DNA of 64,000 nucleotides from Chelatococcus composti (GTDB lineage Bacteria > Pseudomonadota > Alphaproteobacteria > Rhizobiales > Beijerinckiaceae): NCBI RefSeq assembly GCF_014201415.1, contig NZ_JACHEH010000003.1:248001-312000 (forward strand). The letters are read 5' to 3'. The position numbers were made by a program, and so were the translations under genes. Below the pieces are notes generated by a model. The model made no database searches and had not been told where the DNA came from. It was given only the letters and a program-made list of their open reading frames with translations. Positions 36,854 through 46,144 of the stretch are shown here, one piece after another. Position 1 is the stretch's first letter. Each line of letters opens with the position of its first letter.

Positions 36854-37810
36854 ATGGCAGTGCACACCGAGGGCGCGGTCGAGGAGGCCGCGGCAGCGCG
36901 GGTTGCCGCGCGCAAGGGCCAGTTCCTCGGTATCCTCGGTGCCGTCACCGCGATCTCCATCTGGGCAGGCTGGCAGATCGCCACGCGCCACAGCGCCTCG
37001 ACCAGCCTGACGCCCTTCGATCTCGCATTTCTGCGCTACGGCGTGGCATCACTCCTGCTGGCGCCGGTGCTGCTGCGCAGCGGCCTGTTGCCGAAGCCCG
37101 CGAAGCTCTGGACCATTGCCGGCATGGTTGCAGGCGCGGGCCTGCCCTTCGGGCTCGTCGCAATGGCCGGGGCGCGCCTCGCGCCTGTCGCCCACATGGG
37201 CTCCATCATGCCGACTACTGTGCCGATGTTTGTGATGCTCTTCGGCGCGCTGTGGTTCGGCGAGCGGCCGACACGCACGCATTTCATCGGCTTCGCCCTC
37301 ATCTTCGCAGGCGTCGCGGCCATCATCGGGCCGAGCCTTGGCGACGCCGCAGGCAGCTGGCGGGGTGACCTGCTGTTCGTCTGCGGCGGCGCGCTGTGGG
37401 CCGTCTACACGTTCGGCATCCGGCAGAGCGGGCTGACAGGCTGGCAGGCGGCCGCGGTACTCAACGCCTGGTCCTTCCTGCTCCTGCTGCCGATCTGGTA
37501 CCTGTCCGGCAACAGCGGCTTTCTCGTCGCGTCCTGGCAGGAACTCGCCATGCAGGTGCTGTGGCAGGGCATCCTGTCGGGCGTCGTTGGCATCGCCGCC
37601 TATTCGCTCGCCGTGCGCCGCCTCGGTGTCACCGTGGCAGCTGCCTTCTCGGCGCTGGTGCCGGCCATGTCCTCCTTCGGCGGTATGCTGTTTCTTGGCG
37701 AGAGCCTGTCGCCGCTTGCTATCGGCGCGCTGCTGCTCGTGACTGTCGGCTTCCTCTTCGCGAGCGGCGCCGTCGGCGCCCTGGCCGGCGCCGGCAGGCG
37801 CGGCGGGTAA
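36854..37810 (+). CDS. EamA/DMT family transporter
   Basis: 318-residue inner-membrane protein with ten predicted helices in two five-helix EamA repeats (SLLLAPVLLRSG and LLPIWYLSGNS loops between helices). The ATG at 36854 has GGAGG 5 nt before it and is preferred over the ATG at 36791. It lies between yebC and ruvC, a position where no transporter is needed for the neighbours' functions, so it may have been inserted in this lineage. Substrates of the family include amino acids and other metabolites; none can be assigned here. Confidence 0.88.
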   Translation: MAVHTEGAVEEAAAARVAARKGQFLGILGAVTAISIWAGWQIATRHSASTSLTPFDLAFLRYGVASLLLAPVLLRSGLLPKPAKLWTIAGMVAGAGLPFGLVAMAGARLAPVAHMGSIMPTTVPMFVMLFGALWFGERPTRTHFIGFALIFAGVAAIIGPSLGDAAGSWRGDLLFVCGGALWAVYTFGIRQSGLTGWQAAAVLNAWSFLLLLPIWYLSGNSGFLVASWQELAMQVLWQGILSGVVGIAAYSLAVRRLGVTVAAAFSALVPAMSSFGGMLFLGESLSPLAIGALLLVTVGFLFASGAVGALAGAGRRGG

Positions 37811-37852
37811 AGAGGCTGGCCGTTCGCCCTTTGTTCGGCTAAAGCCGAAGGC

Positions 37853-38365
37853 ATGGGCGCTGACGCGATTCGCATCCTCGGCATCGACCCCGGCCTGCGC
37901 AGGATGGGCTGGGGGGTTGTCGACGTGTCCGGCACGCGCCTGTCCTTCGTCGCCTGCGGCTGCGTGACCTCCGGTAACGAGCTGCCACTGGCCGAACGCC
38001 TGCGCCAGCTTCACGACGGGCTCACCGAAGTCGTGCGAGCGCATCGGCCGGACGAGGTGGCAGTGGAGGAGACCTTCGTCAACAAGGATGCGCAGGCCAC
38101 GCTGAAGCTCGGCCACGCGCGGGCCGTGGCCCTGCTGGTGCCGGCGCTCGCAGGGCTCGATGTGGCCGAGTATGCGGCCAATCTCGTGAAGAAGACGGTG
38201 ACGGGCGTCGGCCATGCGGAGAAGCACCAGATCGCGGCGATGATCAAGGTGCTGCTGCCGAAGGCAGTGGCCACGACGGCGGACGCCGCTGACGCGCTCG
38301 CCGTCGCCATCACCCATGCCCAGCACCGGCAGGCGCGGGCGTTGCGCAGGTCTCTGGCGCTATGA
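37853..38365 (+). CDS. ruvC: Holliday junction resolvase RuvC
   Basis: 170-residue endonuclease that cuts Holliday junctions symmetrically. The catalytic acidic residues sit in [13 protein letters not shown] (D12), [12 protein letters not shown] and the C-terminal [13 protein letters not shown]. First of ruvC-ruvA-ruvB, with 31 nt to ruvA. A short GAAGGC precedes the ATG. Confidence 0.96.
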   Translation: MGADAIRILGIDPGLRRMGWGVVDVSGTRLSFVACGCVTSGNELPLAERLRQLHDGLTEVVRAHRPDEVAVEETFVNKDAQATLKLGHARAVALLVPALAGLDVAEYAANLVKKTVTGVGHAEKHQIAAMIKVLLPKAVATTADAADALAVAITHAQHRQARALRRSLAL

Positions 38366-38396
38366 TGGGGACGCGATTCGACAGGCGGATGCGGGC

Positions 38397-39014
38397 ATGA
38401 TCGGCAAGCTCAAGGGTGTCGTCGACAGCTACGGCGAGGACCACGTCATCCTCGACGTGCATGGCGTCGGCTATCTGGTGCATTGTTCCGCACGGACGCT
38501 GCAGCAATTGCCGCCGGTGGGCGAGGTGGCCGTCCTCGCCATCGAGACCGTGGTGCGCGAGGATATGATCCGCCTCTATGGCTTCCGCACCGACGCCGAG
38601 CGGGAGTGGTTCCGCCTGCTGCAGACGGTGCAGGGGGTGGGCTCGCGCGTGGCGCTCGGCATACTCTCGGTGCTCGATCCGGGGGCCCTTGCCTCGGCGG
38701 TCGGCATGGGCGACAAGGCGGCCATCGCCCGCGCGCCGGGTGTGGGGCCGAAGCTCGCCGCCCGCATCATCGCGGAGCTGAAGGACAAGGCGCCGGTGTT
38801 CGGCGCCGTGGATCCGGCCGTCATCCGCCTCTCCGGTGCGGTGGCGGAGGGCGAAGCGCCGGCGGCGGTGGCCGATGCCGTCTCGGCGCTGGTCAATCTG
38901 GGCTACGGCCAGCCGCAGGCTGCGGCAGCCGTCGCCGCGGCCCTGAAAGCGGCGGGGGAGGACGCGCAGACCGCGAGCCTCATCCGCCTCGGCCTGAAGG
39001 AACTGGCGCGTTGA
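38397..39014 (+). CDS. ruvA: Holliday junction branch-migration protein RuvA
   Basis: 205-residue RuvA that binds four-way junctions and loads RuvB. Domain I ([20 protein letters not shown]), tandem helix-hairpin-helix motifs in domain II ([13 protein letters not shown] and [19 protein letters not shown]), a flexible linker, and domain III ([12 protein letters not shown]) that contacts RuvB. The ATG at 38397 is the family start; the reading from 38316 overlaps ruvC. Confidence 0.96.
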   Translation: MIGKLKGVVDSYGEDHVILDVHGVGYLVHCSARTLQQLPPVGEVAVLAIETVVREDMIRLYGFRTDAEREWFRLLQTVQGVGSRVALGILSVLDPGALASAVGMGDKAAIARAPGVGPKLAARIIAELKDKAPVFGAVDPAVIRLSGAVAEGEAPAAVADAVSALVNLGYGQPQAAAAVAAALKAAGEDAQTASLIRLGLKELAR

Positions 39015-39036
39015 TGTACGGTAAGGGAGAGGCCTG

Positions 39037-40077
39037 ATGGCGGGCGAACGCCTCGTCAGCGCCGAACGGCGCGGCGATGATCCCGATGCGTCCCTGCGGC
39101 CGCTCGCTCTCAACGAGTTCATCGGCCAGGCGCAGGCGCGGGCCAATCTTGCCGTCTTCATCGAGGCGGCGAAGGCCCGAGGCGACGCGCTGGATCACGT
39201 GCTCTTTGTCGGCCCGCCGGGTCTCGGCAAGACGACGCTGGCGCAGATCGTGGCGCGCGAGCTCGGCGTCAACTTCCGCTCCACCTCCGGGCCCGTCATT
39301 GCCAAGGCCGGTGACCTCGCCGCCCAGCTCACCAATCTCGACGAGCGCGACGTGCTCTTCATCGACGAGATCCACCGCCTCAACCCGGCGGTGGAGGAAA
39401 TTCTCTATCCGGCGATGGAGGACTACCAGCTCGACCTCATCATCGGCGAGGGGCCGGCGGCGCGCTCGGTCAAGATCGACCTGCCCAAGTTCACGCTCGT
39501 CGGAGCCACGACGCGCCAGGGCCTGCTGACGACGCCCCTGCGCGACCGTTTCGGCATTCCGATTCGCCTGCAATTCTACACGGTGGAGGAGCTGGAGCTC
39601 ATCGTGAAGCGGGGCGCGCGCGTCATCGGCATCGGCATGAGCGACGACGGCGCCAACGAGATCGCCCGCCGCGCCCGCGGCACGCCACGCATCGCCGGCC
39701 GGCTCCTGCGCCGGGTGCGCGATTTCGCCGTGGTGGAAGGGGCGAACACGATCACCCGCGCCATTGCCGACAGGGCGCTGCAGCTGCTTGAGGTGGACGG
39801 CGCCGGGCTTGACCTGATGGACAGGCGCTATCTCTCCACGATCGCACTGTCCTTTGGCGGCGGGCCGGTGGGCATCGAGACAATCGCCGCCGCGCTGTCG
39901 GAGCCGCGCGACGCGATCGAGGAGATTATCGAGCCCTTCCTTATCCAGAAGGGTTTCGTGCAGCGAACGCCGCGCGGCCGGATTCTGACGCCGCACGCCT
40001 TCCGCCACCTCGGGCTCGAGGAGCCGAAGCGGGACGCGGTGCAGTTCGGCCTTTTCGGCAGTGACGACGAGGCCTGA
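39037..40077 (+). CDS. ruvB: Holliday junction branch-migration ATPase RuvB
   Basis: 346-residue AAA+ motor driving branch migration with RuvA. Seen: [18 protein letters not shown], Walker [12 protein letters not shown], Walker [12 protein letters not shown], sensor 1 VGATTRQG, arginine finger in [12 protein letters not shown], and a C-terminal winged helix ([15 protein letters not shown]). It follows ruvA by 22 nt. Confidence 0.97.
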   Translation: MAGERLVSAERRGDDPDASLRPLALNEFIGQAQARANLAVFIEAAKARGDALDHVLFVGPPGLGKTTLAQIVARELGVNFRSTSGPVIAKAGDLAAQLTNLDERDVLFIDEIHRLNPAVEEILYPAMEDYQLDLIIGEGPAARSVKIDLPKFTLVGATTRQGLLTTPLRDRFGIPIRLQFYTVEELELIVKRGARVIGIGMSDDGANEIARRARGTPRIAGRLLRRVRDFAVVEGANTITRAIADRALQLLEVDGAGLDLMDRRYLSTIALSFGGGPVGIETIAAALSEPRDAIEEIIEPFLIQKGFVQRTPRGRILTPHAFRHLGLEEPKRDAVQFGLFGSDDEA

Positions 40078-40140
40078 GAGCGGTTCTTGTCGCGCAGGTG
40101 GCGTGCGAGGGGCGTGACGGCGGCCCATGGAAGGGACGAG

Positions 40141-40620
40141 ATGGACGCACGAAGGGACGAGCCGATGACCACCGACTCCGCCGGGCGGCAGTGGCCACAT
40201 CTTGCCGGCGTGCTCGAGGGGCGCACCCATATCTTGCCGGTGCGCGTCTATTACGAGGACACGGATTTCTCCGGCGTCGTCTATCACGCGAGCTATCTGC
40301 GCTTCCTTGAGCGCGGGCGCACCGACTTCCTGCGCGTCGCCGGCGTCTCCCAGTCGGACCTGCACGCGAACGGGCAGGGCCTCATCTTCGCGGTGCGGCG
40401 CATGACAATTGACTATCTCCAGCCGGCGCGCATGGACGACGTGCTGACGGTGGAGACGCGCACCGAGGAGGTGCGGGGCGCCTCGCTCGTCGTTGCCCAG
40501 CGCATCCTGCGCGGGGTGGACCTCATCGTCACGGCGGACGTGCGCGTCGCCGCCATCGCCGGCGGCCGGCCAGCGCGCATCCCGGACCATCTGCGCAAGA
40601 TTCTGGGCGGCGGCGCCTAG
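40141..40620 (+). CDS. ybgC: Tol-Pal system acyl-CoA thioesterase YbgC
   Basis: 159-residue hotdog-fold thioesterase of the YbgC family. The catalytic Asp lies in YYEDTDFSGVVYHASYLRFLERGR; FAVRRMTIDYLQPARMDD is the second family motif. Starts at 40141 and 40165 are both preceded by the same GAAGGGACGAG sequence; I choose 40141. It lies directly after ruvB, as in relatives, but here tolQ does not follow: it is 18 kb away. YbgC is associated with Tol-Pal by synteny and may act on phospholipid intermediates. Confidence 0.9.
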   Translation: MDARRDEPMTTDSAGRQWPHLAGVLEGRTHILPVRVYYEDTDFSGVVYHASYLRFLERGRTDFLRVAGVSQSDLHANGQGLIFAVRRMTIDYLQPARMDDVLTVETRTEEVRGASLVVAQRILRGVDLIVTADVRVAAIAGGRPARIPDHLRKILGGGA

Positions 40621-40673
40621 CCTTCCGACCCCTGCATCGACAGCGCCCGCAAAGGCATGTAAGACCTCTTCAC

Positions 40674-41327
40674 ATGAGCTGGAAACGCAGCGGACCGGGC
40701 GGCTCCCGGGGCTATCATCACGGGAATCTGAAGGAGACGCTCGTTCGCGCCGCTCTCGCGCTCATCGCCGAGAAGGGGCCGGCCGGCTTCACCTTCGCGG
40801 AGGCGGCCCGCTGGGCAGGCGTCAGCCCGGCCGCGCCCTATCGCCATTTCCGCGACAGGGATGACCTGCTCGCCGATGTCGCACTGCGCGGTTTCACGCA
40901 GTTTGAGGCCGAGCTCGCGGCCGCATGGGCGGATGGTACGCCCGATCCGGGCACGGCCTTTGAGCGCCTCGGCAAGGCCTATCTCGCCTTCGCCCGCAAC
41001 GAGCCGGCCTATTACTCGGCCATGTTCGAGGCTGGCATCTCGCTCGATGACAATCCGGAGCTGCGGCTGGCTGCCGAACGGGCCTTTACGGTGCTGCGCA
41101 ACGCGGCGGATGCGCTCGTCGCCACCGCGCCTCCGGGCAAGCGGCCGCCTGCGCTGATGATGGCGCTGCACATCTGGGCCATGTCGCACGGCATCGCCTC
41201 CCTGTTCGCACGGGGTGATGCGGGCCGGCGCGCCCTGCCGATGACGCCCGAGGAGCTGCTGGAGGCGGGAATGCTCGTCTATCTCCAGGGGCTCGGCATC
41301 GGGGCCCCTGCGCAGGCCGGCGGGTAG
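40674..41327 (+). CDS. TetR/AcrR family transcriptional regulator
   Basis: 217-residue regulator. The N-terminal HTH spans about residues 12-65, with YHHGNLKETLVRAALALIAEK and FTFAEAARWAGVSPAAPYRHF as the DNA-binding helices. The C-terminal domain resembles the WHG/TetR_C_33 type and includes YYSAMFEAGISLDDNPEL. The GSRGYHHGNLKE opening is typical of one common TetR subgroup. No adjacent efflux or enzyme gene suggests the ligand. Confidence 0.9.
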   Translation: MSWKRSGPGGSRGYHHGNLKETLVRAALALIAEKGPAGFTFAEAARWAGVSPAAPYRHFRDRDDLLADVALRGFTQFEAELAAAWADGTPDPGTAFERLGKAYLAFARNEPAYYSAMFEAGISLDDNPELRLAAERAFTVLRNAADALVATAPPGKRPPALMMALHIWAMSHGIASLFARGDAGRRALPMTPEELLEAGMLVYLQGLGIGAPAQAGG

Positions 41328-41360
41328 CATGTGGGGCGGCCGTTTCCGGCCGCCGGGCCG

Positions 41361-42458
41361 TCAGGTCGCGAAGCGGAAGTGCAGGACGTCGCCGTCGGCG
41401 ACCTCGTAGTCCTTGCCCTCGAGGCGCAGCTTGCCGGCATCGCGCGCGCCGGCCTCGCCCTTGAGCGCCACGTAGTCGTCATAGGCTATGGTCTCGGCGC
41501 GGATGAAGCCCTTCTCGAAGTCGCTGTGGATCACGCCCGCGGCCTGCGGCGCCTTTGTGCCGCGGGTGATGGTCCAGGCGCGCGCCTCCTTGGGGCCCAC
41601 GGTGAAATAGGTGATGAGGCCGAGCAGCTCGTAGCCGGCGCGGATCACGCGGTTGAGGCCGGGCTCCTCGAGGTCGATGGCGGCGAGGTATTCGGCCTGC
41701 TCCTCCTCCGGCAGCACTGCGATCTCGCTCTCGATCTTGGCGGAGACGACGACAGCCTTGGCCTCTTCCTCCGCGGCGCGGGCGAAGACGCGGGCGGAGA
41801 ACACGTTGCCGTCGCGGGCCGAGGCCTCGTCGACGTTGCACACGTAGAGCACCGGCTTCGACGTCAGCAGGCCGAGCATGGAGAAGGCGCGCTCCTCCTC
41901 CGGCTTGCGCTCGACGAGGCGCGCCGGCTTGCCGTCGCGCAGCAGCGTCAGGGCGCGGGAGACGAGGTCGAGCGTTTCCTTCGCCTCCTTGTCGCCGCCC
42001 CGGGCCTTCTTCTCGAGGGCGGTGACGCGCTTCTCGAGGCTTTCGAGGTCGGCCAGCATCAGCTCGGTCTCGATCGTCTCGATGTCGGCGATGGGATCGA
42101 CCCTGCCCTCGACGTGGGTCACATCGCTGTCCTCGAAGCAGCGCACCACATGGGCGATGGCATCGACCTCACGGATGTTGGCGAGGAACTGGTTGCCGAG
42201 CCCCTCGCCCTTCGAGGCTCCGCGCACCAGACCGGCGATATCGACGAAGGTGAGCCGTGTCGGGATGATCTGCGCCGAGCCGGCGATCTCGGCCAGCTTG
42301 TTGAGGCGCGGATCGGGCACGGCGACCTCGCCCACGTTCGGCTCGATGGTGCAGAAGGGATAGTTGGCCGCCTGGGCCGCCGCCGTCTGCGTGAGCGCGT
42401 TGAAGAGGGTCGACTTGCCGACGTTGGGCAGGCCGACGATGCCGCATTTGAAACCCAT
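41361..42458 (-). CDS. ychF: Redox-regulated ATPase YchF (OLA1 family)
   Basis: 365-residue Obg-like P-loop protein that prefers ATP. G1 GLPNVGKSTLFNAL, G3 DIAGLVRGASKGEGLGN, the NxxE-type fourth motif in LYVCNVDEAS, and a C-terminal TGS domain (AWTITRGTKAPQAAGVIHSDFEKG split across the conserved loop). It binds ribosomes and acts in stress responses. It lies just upstream of nothing on its strand except intergenic sequence; pth starts 4 nt... on its 5' side, an almost universal pairing. Confidence 0.95.
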   Translation of the reverse strand: MGFKCGIVGLPNVGKSTLFNALTQTAAAQAANYPFCTIEPNVGEVAVPDPRLNKLAEIAGSAQIIPTRLTFVDIAGLVRGASKGEGLGNQFLANIREVDAIAHVVRCFEDSDVTHVEGRVDPIADIETIETELMLADLESLEKRVTALEKKARGGDKEAKETLDLVSRALTLLRDGKPARLVERKPEEERAFSMLGLLTSKPVLYVCNVDEASARDGNVFSARVFARAAEEEAKAVVVSAKIESEIAVLPEEEQAEYLAAIDLEEPGLNRVIRAGYELLGLITYFTVGPKEARAWTITRGTKAPQAAGVIHSDFEKGFIRAETIAYDDYVALKGEAGARDAGKLRLEGKDYEVADGDVLHFRFAT

Positions 42459-42461
42459 TAC

Positions 42462-43076
42462 CTATCCTCCGGCGCGTGCGCCCGGGCGTTTCACCTCGCC
42501 CCAGCCCCGCGCTTCCATCGCCAGATGCACCTTGTTCTGGAAAGTGGCGTCCTCGCCACGGGCGAGAAGGTCCGCAAACTCGCTGACAGCGCCCGTAAGA
42601 TCCTCGACCCAGGGCTCCTCGGCCTTGGCGAAATCGCTGAGCACATAGGCGTGCACGAGCGCCTTGTCACCGGGATGGCCGATGCCGAGGCGCACGCGGC
42701 GGTAATCGTTGCCGACATGGGCGGAGATCGACCGCAGGCCGTTGTGGCCAGCGATGCCACCGCCTGTCTTCACCCGCAGCCTGGCGGGCGCGAGATCGAG
42801 TTCGTCGTGGAAGACGACGATGTCGCCGAGCGCGACCTTGAAGAAGCGCTGCGCCTCGCCGACGGCGCGGCCCGACTCGTTCATGTAGGTCTGGGGCTTC
42901 ATGAGCAGGAGCCGCTTGCCGCCGATCACGGCCTCGGCCACCTCGCTCTGGAAGCGGCGGCGCCATGGGCCGGCCTGGTGCCGGCGGGCGATCTCGTCGA
43001 TCGCCATGAAGCCGATGTTGTGGCGGTTGCGCGCATAGCGCGCGCCCGGATTGCCGAGCCCGACGAACAGCAGCAT
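42462..43076 (-). CDS. pth: Peptidyl-tRNA hydrolase
   Basis: 204-residue Pth that recycles peptidyl-tRNA released from stalled ribosomes. Catalytic His in [15 protein letters not shown]10 in [10 protein letters not shown]; further motifs [38 protein letters not shown] and [20 protein letters not shown]. The order rplY-pth-ychF on one strand is classic. It ends 3 nt before ychF, so the two are co-transcribed. Confidence 0.96.
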   Translation of the reverse strand: MLLFVGLGNPGARYARNRHNIGFMAIDEIARRHQAGPWRRRFQSEVAEAVIGGKRLLLMKPQTYMNESGRAVGEAQRFFKVALGDIVVFHDELDLAPARLRVKTGGGIAGHNGLRSISAHVGNDYRRVRLGIGHPGDKALVHAYVLSDFAKAEEPWVEDLTGAVSEFADLLARGEDATFQNKVHLAMEARGWGEVKRPGARAGG

Positions 43077-43160
43077 GGCGAAGCCCCGTCAGCGAAGGGG
43101 AGCATCCGATGCCCCCGAAACCCGGCGGGCCTGCTGCAAGCGGCCCTGCGGCGGGTTCGA

Positions 43161-43182
43161 TCCCCGCGCCGGGGCGCGGGGA
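43161..43182 (-). repeat. GC-rich palindromic hairpin between rplY and pth
   Basis: Perfect 10-bp inverted repeat TCCCCGCGCC / GGCGCGGGGA with a 2-nt centre in the 147-bp gap between rplY and pth. No T tract follows on either strand. It may partly separate the abundant rplY message from pth. Confidence 0.5.
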
Positions 43183-43223
43183 GACAGGCCGGGGCGGGCA
43201 GGGCCCGCCCCCGCGCGGGAGAA

Positions 43224-43841
43224 TTACTTCTCCTCGGCCTCGGCGGCGGCAGCCTCGGCCTCCTCGGCGACGAGACCGGACGGCGCGACCAGCGTGGCGA
43301 TGGTGAAGTCGCGGTCCTGGATCACCGGCTTGACGCCAGCCGGCAGCTTGACAGCCGAGATGTGGATGGAATCACCGATCTCGCGGCCCGTGAGGTCCAC
43401 GTCGATCGAATCCGGGATGGCGTCGACGGGCACGATGAGCTCGACCGTGTGGCGCACGACGTTGAGCGTGCCGCCGCGCTTCAGGCCGGGCGAGGCCTCA
43501 TGGTTGAAGAAGTGCACCGGCACCTCGACGTTGACGGTGGCGTCCTGCGTCACGCGCAGGAAGTCGACATGCAGGGGCATGTCCTTCACCGGGTCGAGCT
43601 GGTAGTCGCGCGGGATGGCGCGGGTCTTCTTGCCGTTAACGTCGATCTCGAACACCGTGGTGAGGAAGCCGCCGGCGAAGATCAGGCGCTTCGTCTCATT
43701 GAAATCGAGCGAGATCGGCTGCGGCGCCTCGCCGAGACCGTAGATGACTGCGGGAATACGGCCCTGACGGCGAACGGCACGGGCGGCCCCCTTGCCGACC
43801 CGCTCGCGAGCCGAGGCCTTGAGCTGCTTGACAGCGGACAT
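43224..43841 (-). CDS. rplY: 50S ribosomal protein L25/Ctc
   Basis: 205-residue L25 of the long Ctc type, binding 5S rRNA. N-domain: [29 protein letters not shown]; the TL5-type C-domain carries [27 protein letters not shown]. It ends in a Glu/Ala-rich tail ([14 protein letters not shown]). The ATG at 43841 has AAGGA upstream; the reading to 43895 is not needed. Confidence 0.96.
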   Translation of the reverse strand: MSAVKQLKASARERVGKGAARAVRRQGRIPAVIYGLGEAPQPISLDFNETKRLIFAGGFLTTVFEIDVNGKKTRAIPRDYQLDPVKDMPLHVDFLRVTQDATVNVEVPVHFFNHEASPGLKRGGTLNVVRHTVELIVPVDAIPDSIDVDLTGREIGDSIHISAVKLPAGVKPVIQDRDFTIATLVAPSGLVAEEAEAAAAEAEEK

Positions 43842-43917
43842 GGCTTCGATCCTTCGTGGTACGGAACAGAAACGGCCGCGCTCGCGCACGGCCATTCACG
43901 TTCATCCGAACATGTGT

Positions 43918-43956
43918 GGCGCGCCCGTGCCTCCAGGGGTGTCTGGCGGGCGCGCC
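43918..43956. repeat. Inverted repeat upstream of rplY
   Basis: Perfect 10-bp arms GGCGCGCCCG (43918-43927) and CGGGCGCGCC (43947-43956) around a 19-nt loop. It lies 77 bp before the rplY start and 50 bp after the mscS stop, both on the minus strand. It could be an mscS terminator of atypical form or part of an rplY leader. Confidence 0.5.
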
Positions 43957-44005
43957 TTGCCTTTATCAGCAAGCCCCCGGTTTTGCAACGCTCGCCCGGC
44001 AAGCG

Positions 44006-46144
44006 TCAGCCCGGCTCACGTGCACGCTCCTCCACCATCTGTCGCGACAGCTCGGCGGCCGCGGCGGCGGAGGCGGGGCTGTCGCCGCCCTGCACGACGA
44101 CGGCGTTTGAGGAGAAACGGACGCCGTTTTCGGTGAAGGCCTTGAACAGGCGCTTCACCGCCTCGCGCTGGATGAGGGCCTGCCGGCCCGGCTTGACCGT
44201 GAACTTGAAGCGGCAGACGAGGGCGTTCTCCTGCACGTCGGCCACGCCCTGCATCTTCAGTTGGCCGATGAAGTCCCGGCCGTATTCCTCGTGGGACAGC
44301 AACTCCTGCCCGACCTTCTTGGCGATCTTGCGCGCCTGCTCGACGTCGACATCACGTGCAAGGCGCAGGTTGAATTTCACCGTCGCCCAGTCGCGGCTGA
44401 AGTTGGTGACGGCGCCAAGTTGGCCGTAGGGAATGGTGTGGAACTGCCCGTTCTGGTGGCGGATGCGTAGCGAGCGCATGGAGATGCGCTCCACCATGCC
44501 CTTGTGGCTGCCGGCCTGGATGTATTCGCCGACGCGAAATGCATCATCCGCCAGGAAGAAGATGCCGGAGACGATGTCGCGCACCAGCGCCTGCGAGCCG
44601 AAGCTGAAGGCGAGGCCGAAGATGCCGGCACCGGCGAGGATGGGGCCGATGTTGACCCCGACATGCGACAGGGCGACGAGAACGGCCGTGGCCACGATGA
44701 GCACGCCCGCGAAGCCCTCGAGCAGCGGCAGCACCGACGCGAGCCGGCCCGCGGGGCGCGGAAGGCCGGCGGCATCGTGGTCGCCTTGGAGCGTCGTGGG
44801 CCCGTGGCCGAACCGCACGCGCGCCCAGCCGCGCAGCAGCTCGAACAGGATGTAGCCGACGACGAGGATGATGACCGCCGTCAGCAGCGCCTCACGCCAG
44901 GCGTGCCACTGCTCGTCGGTGAAGAGCCCGAAGACCTCGACCGCCCACAGCCGCACGAAGAAGGTCATGAGGGCGGTGACGGTGACCGCCAGCACGATGC
45001 GCCGCGCCGTGACCAGGATCTGCAGGAGGCGGGGCGAGCCGTGATCAGGTGCCGCGGTCTCCGCGGCGGCCGTCTCCGCCGGCCCCGCTTCCGTTCCGGC
45101 TTCCGACGCTGTCGCCTGCGCCCGTCCCGCTTCGGCAGCGCCCGCCTCCGCCGGCGGGGGGACAGGGGCAGCAGGGTGGCTGGTCCCGGTCGCCGGCGGT
45201 GCCTCCTGCTGCCGGCAGCAGGCGATTGCCTTGGCGAGGAAGCCGTCGAGCGTCGCCACGGCGAGTATCAGCAGCGCGGAGAAGACGGCGGCATGGTAGA
45301 GATCGAAGTCGAGCGTGACGATGCCGTAGATCCAGGCCAGCCAGACGAGCGCGATGACGATGTCGGCCGCCGCGACGACGGCGCGCGGCGCCGCCGCGTG
45401 GGTGAAGAAGCGGGCGAGCGTGGCGCCCGCGGCGCCCGCGGCGATCGTGCCGACAATGACGCCCAAGGCTTGCGCCGGCAGCTGCGCGATGCCGGCCCGG
45501 ACGAAGACCGGCATGAGCGTGTAGAAGGCGATGAGGATGGCGAGCGTCGCTCCGGCGCCCGCGAGCACGGCGCGCACGCGCTCATCCCCGATGGCTACGA
45601 GCCGCAGACCGGACTCGCCCGGACGCAGCAGGATGAGCGGCAGCATCATGGCAAGCCGCCAGCGCACCATTGCCCCGACGATCGCCACGGCGAGCGCGTG
45701 CACTGGCGTGTCACCGCGCAGGAAGAACCGCGCCAGCAAGGCGGCGGCAGCGACCATGGCGATGAGGCCAATGACGTCGACGACGAGTCGCCTGGCGGCG
45801 CGCTTCAGCCAGAGGCGCCCGCTGTCCTGCGCCTGGGCCAGTGCCCCGCCGCCCATCGTCCGGACGAGCGTGGGCGCGAGAAGCGCCACCGCGCCAAGGA
45901 GAAAGGCGAGGGCAAGGAGGGGGCCGCCGTTGCCGCTTCCCTCCATGGCCTGCCAGGCATCGGCAAAGGCAGAGGGGATCTGCGGCGCAGCCATGAGCAC
46001 GTCCCACAGGGCCCGTGCCGCTGAGCCGATGTGCCCGGCCAGGGTGTCGATGAAGCCTTCGGTGCCGCCGGTGAGGGGGCTGGCCTGCGCTTCTGCGACG
46101 ATGCCGGTGGCGAGACTCGATCCGAGCGCTGCCGCTGTGCGCAT
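44006..46144 (-). CDS. Large MscS-family mechanosensitive channel
   Basis: 712-residue membrane protein with an MscS core at the C-terminal end. A possible signal segment (MRTAAALGSSLATGIVAEAQA) is followed by about ten transmembrane helices and a Pro/Ala/Glu-rich cytoplasmic or periplasmic linker near residues 380-430. Core motifs: ILAGAGIFGLAFSFGSQALVRD (pore helix, given in part as GAGIFGLAFSFGSQ), GEYIQAGSHKGMVERISMRS and NGQFHTIPYGQLGAVTNFSRDW. The C-terminal vestibule follows. It should release solutes on hypo-osmotic shock. The ATG at 46144 has GGGGGCGGGT before it; other starts reach 46165. Confidence 0.87.
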   Translation of the reverse strand: MRTAAALGSSLATGIVAEAQASPLTGGTEGFIDTLAGHIGSAARALWDVLMAAPQIPSAFADAWQAMEGSGNGGPLLALAFLLGAVALLAPTLVRTMGGGALAQAQDSGRLWLKRAARRLVVDVIGLIAMVAAAALLARFFLRGDTPVHALAVAIVGAMVRWRLAMMLPLILLRPGESGLRLVAIGDERVRAVLAGAGATLAILIAFYTLMPVFVRAGIAQLPAQALGVIVGTIAAGAAGATLARFFTHAAAPRAVVAAADIVIALVWLAWIYGIVTLDFDLYHAAVFSALLILAVATLDGFLAKAIACCRQQEAPPATGTSHPAAPVPPPAEAGAAEAGRAQATASEAGTEAGPAETAAAETAAPDHGSPRLLQILVTARRIVLAVTVTALMTFFVRLWAVEVFGLFTDEQWHAWREALLTAVIILVVGYILFELLRGWARVRFGHGPTTLQGDHDAAGLPRPAGRLASVLPLLEGFAGVLIVATAVLVALSHVGVNIGPILAGAGIFGLAFSFGSQALVRDIVSGIFFLADDAFRVGEYIQAGSHKGMVERISMRSLRIRHQNGQFHTIPYGQLGAVTNFSRDWATVKFNLRLARDVDVEQARKIAKKVGQELLSHEEYGRDFIGQLKMQGVADVQENALVCRFKFTVKPGRQALIQREAVKRLFKAFTENGVRFSSNAVVVQGGDSPASAAAAAELSRQMVEERAREPG

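Noticed and set aside
43150-43168. tRNA-like T-arm (GCGGG-TTCGATC-CCCGC) between rplY and pth
   Set aside because: No matching acceptor stem, D-arm or anticodon arm within 75 nt on either side; the resemblance is confined to one hairpin.
41331-44429. 1032-residue plus-strand reading frame opposite ychF, pth and rplY
   Set aside because: It spans three well-defined minus-strand genes and their gaps; the translation is low-complexity. Long antisense frames are common at this GC content.
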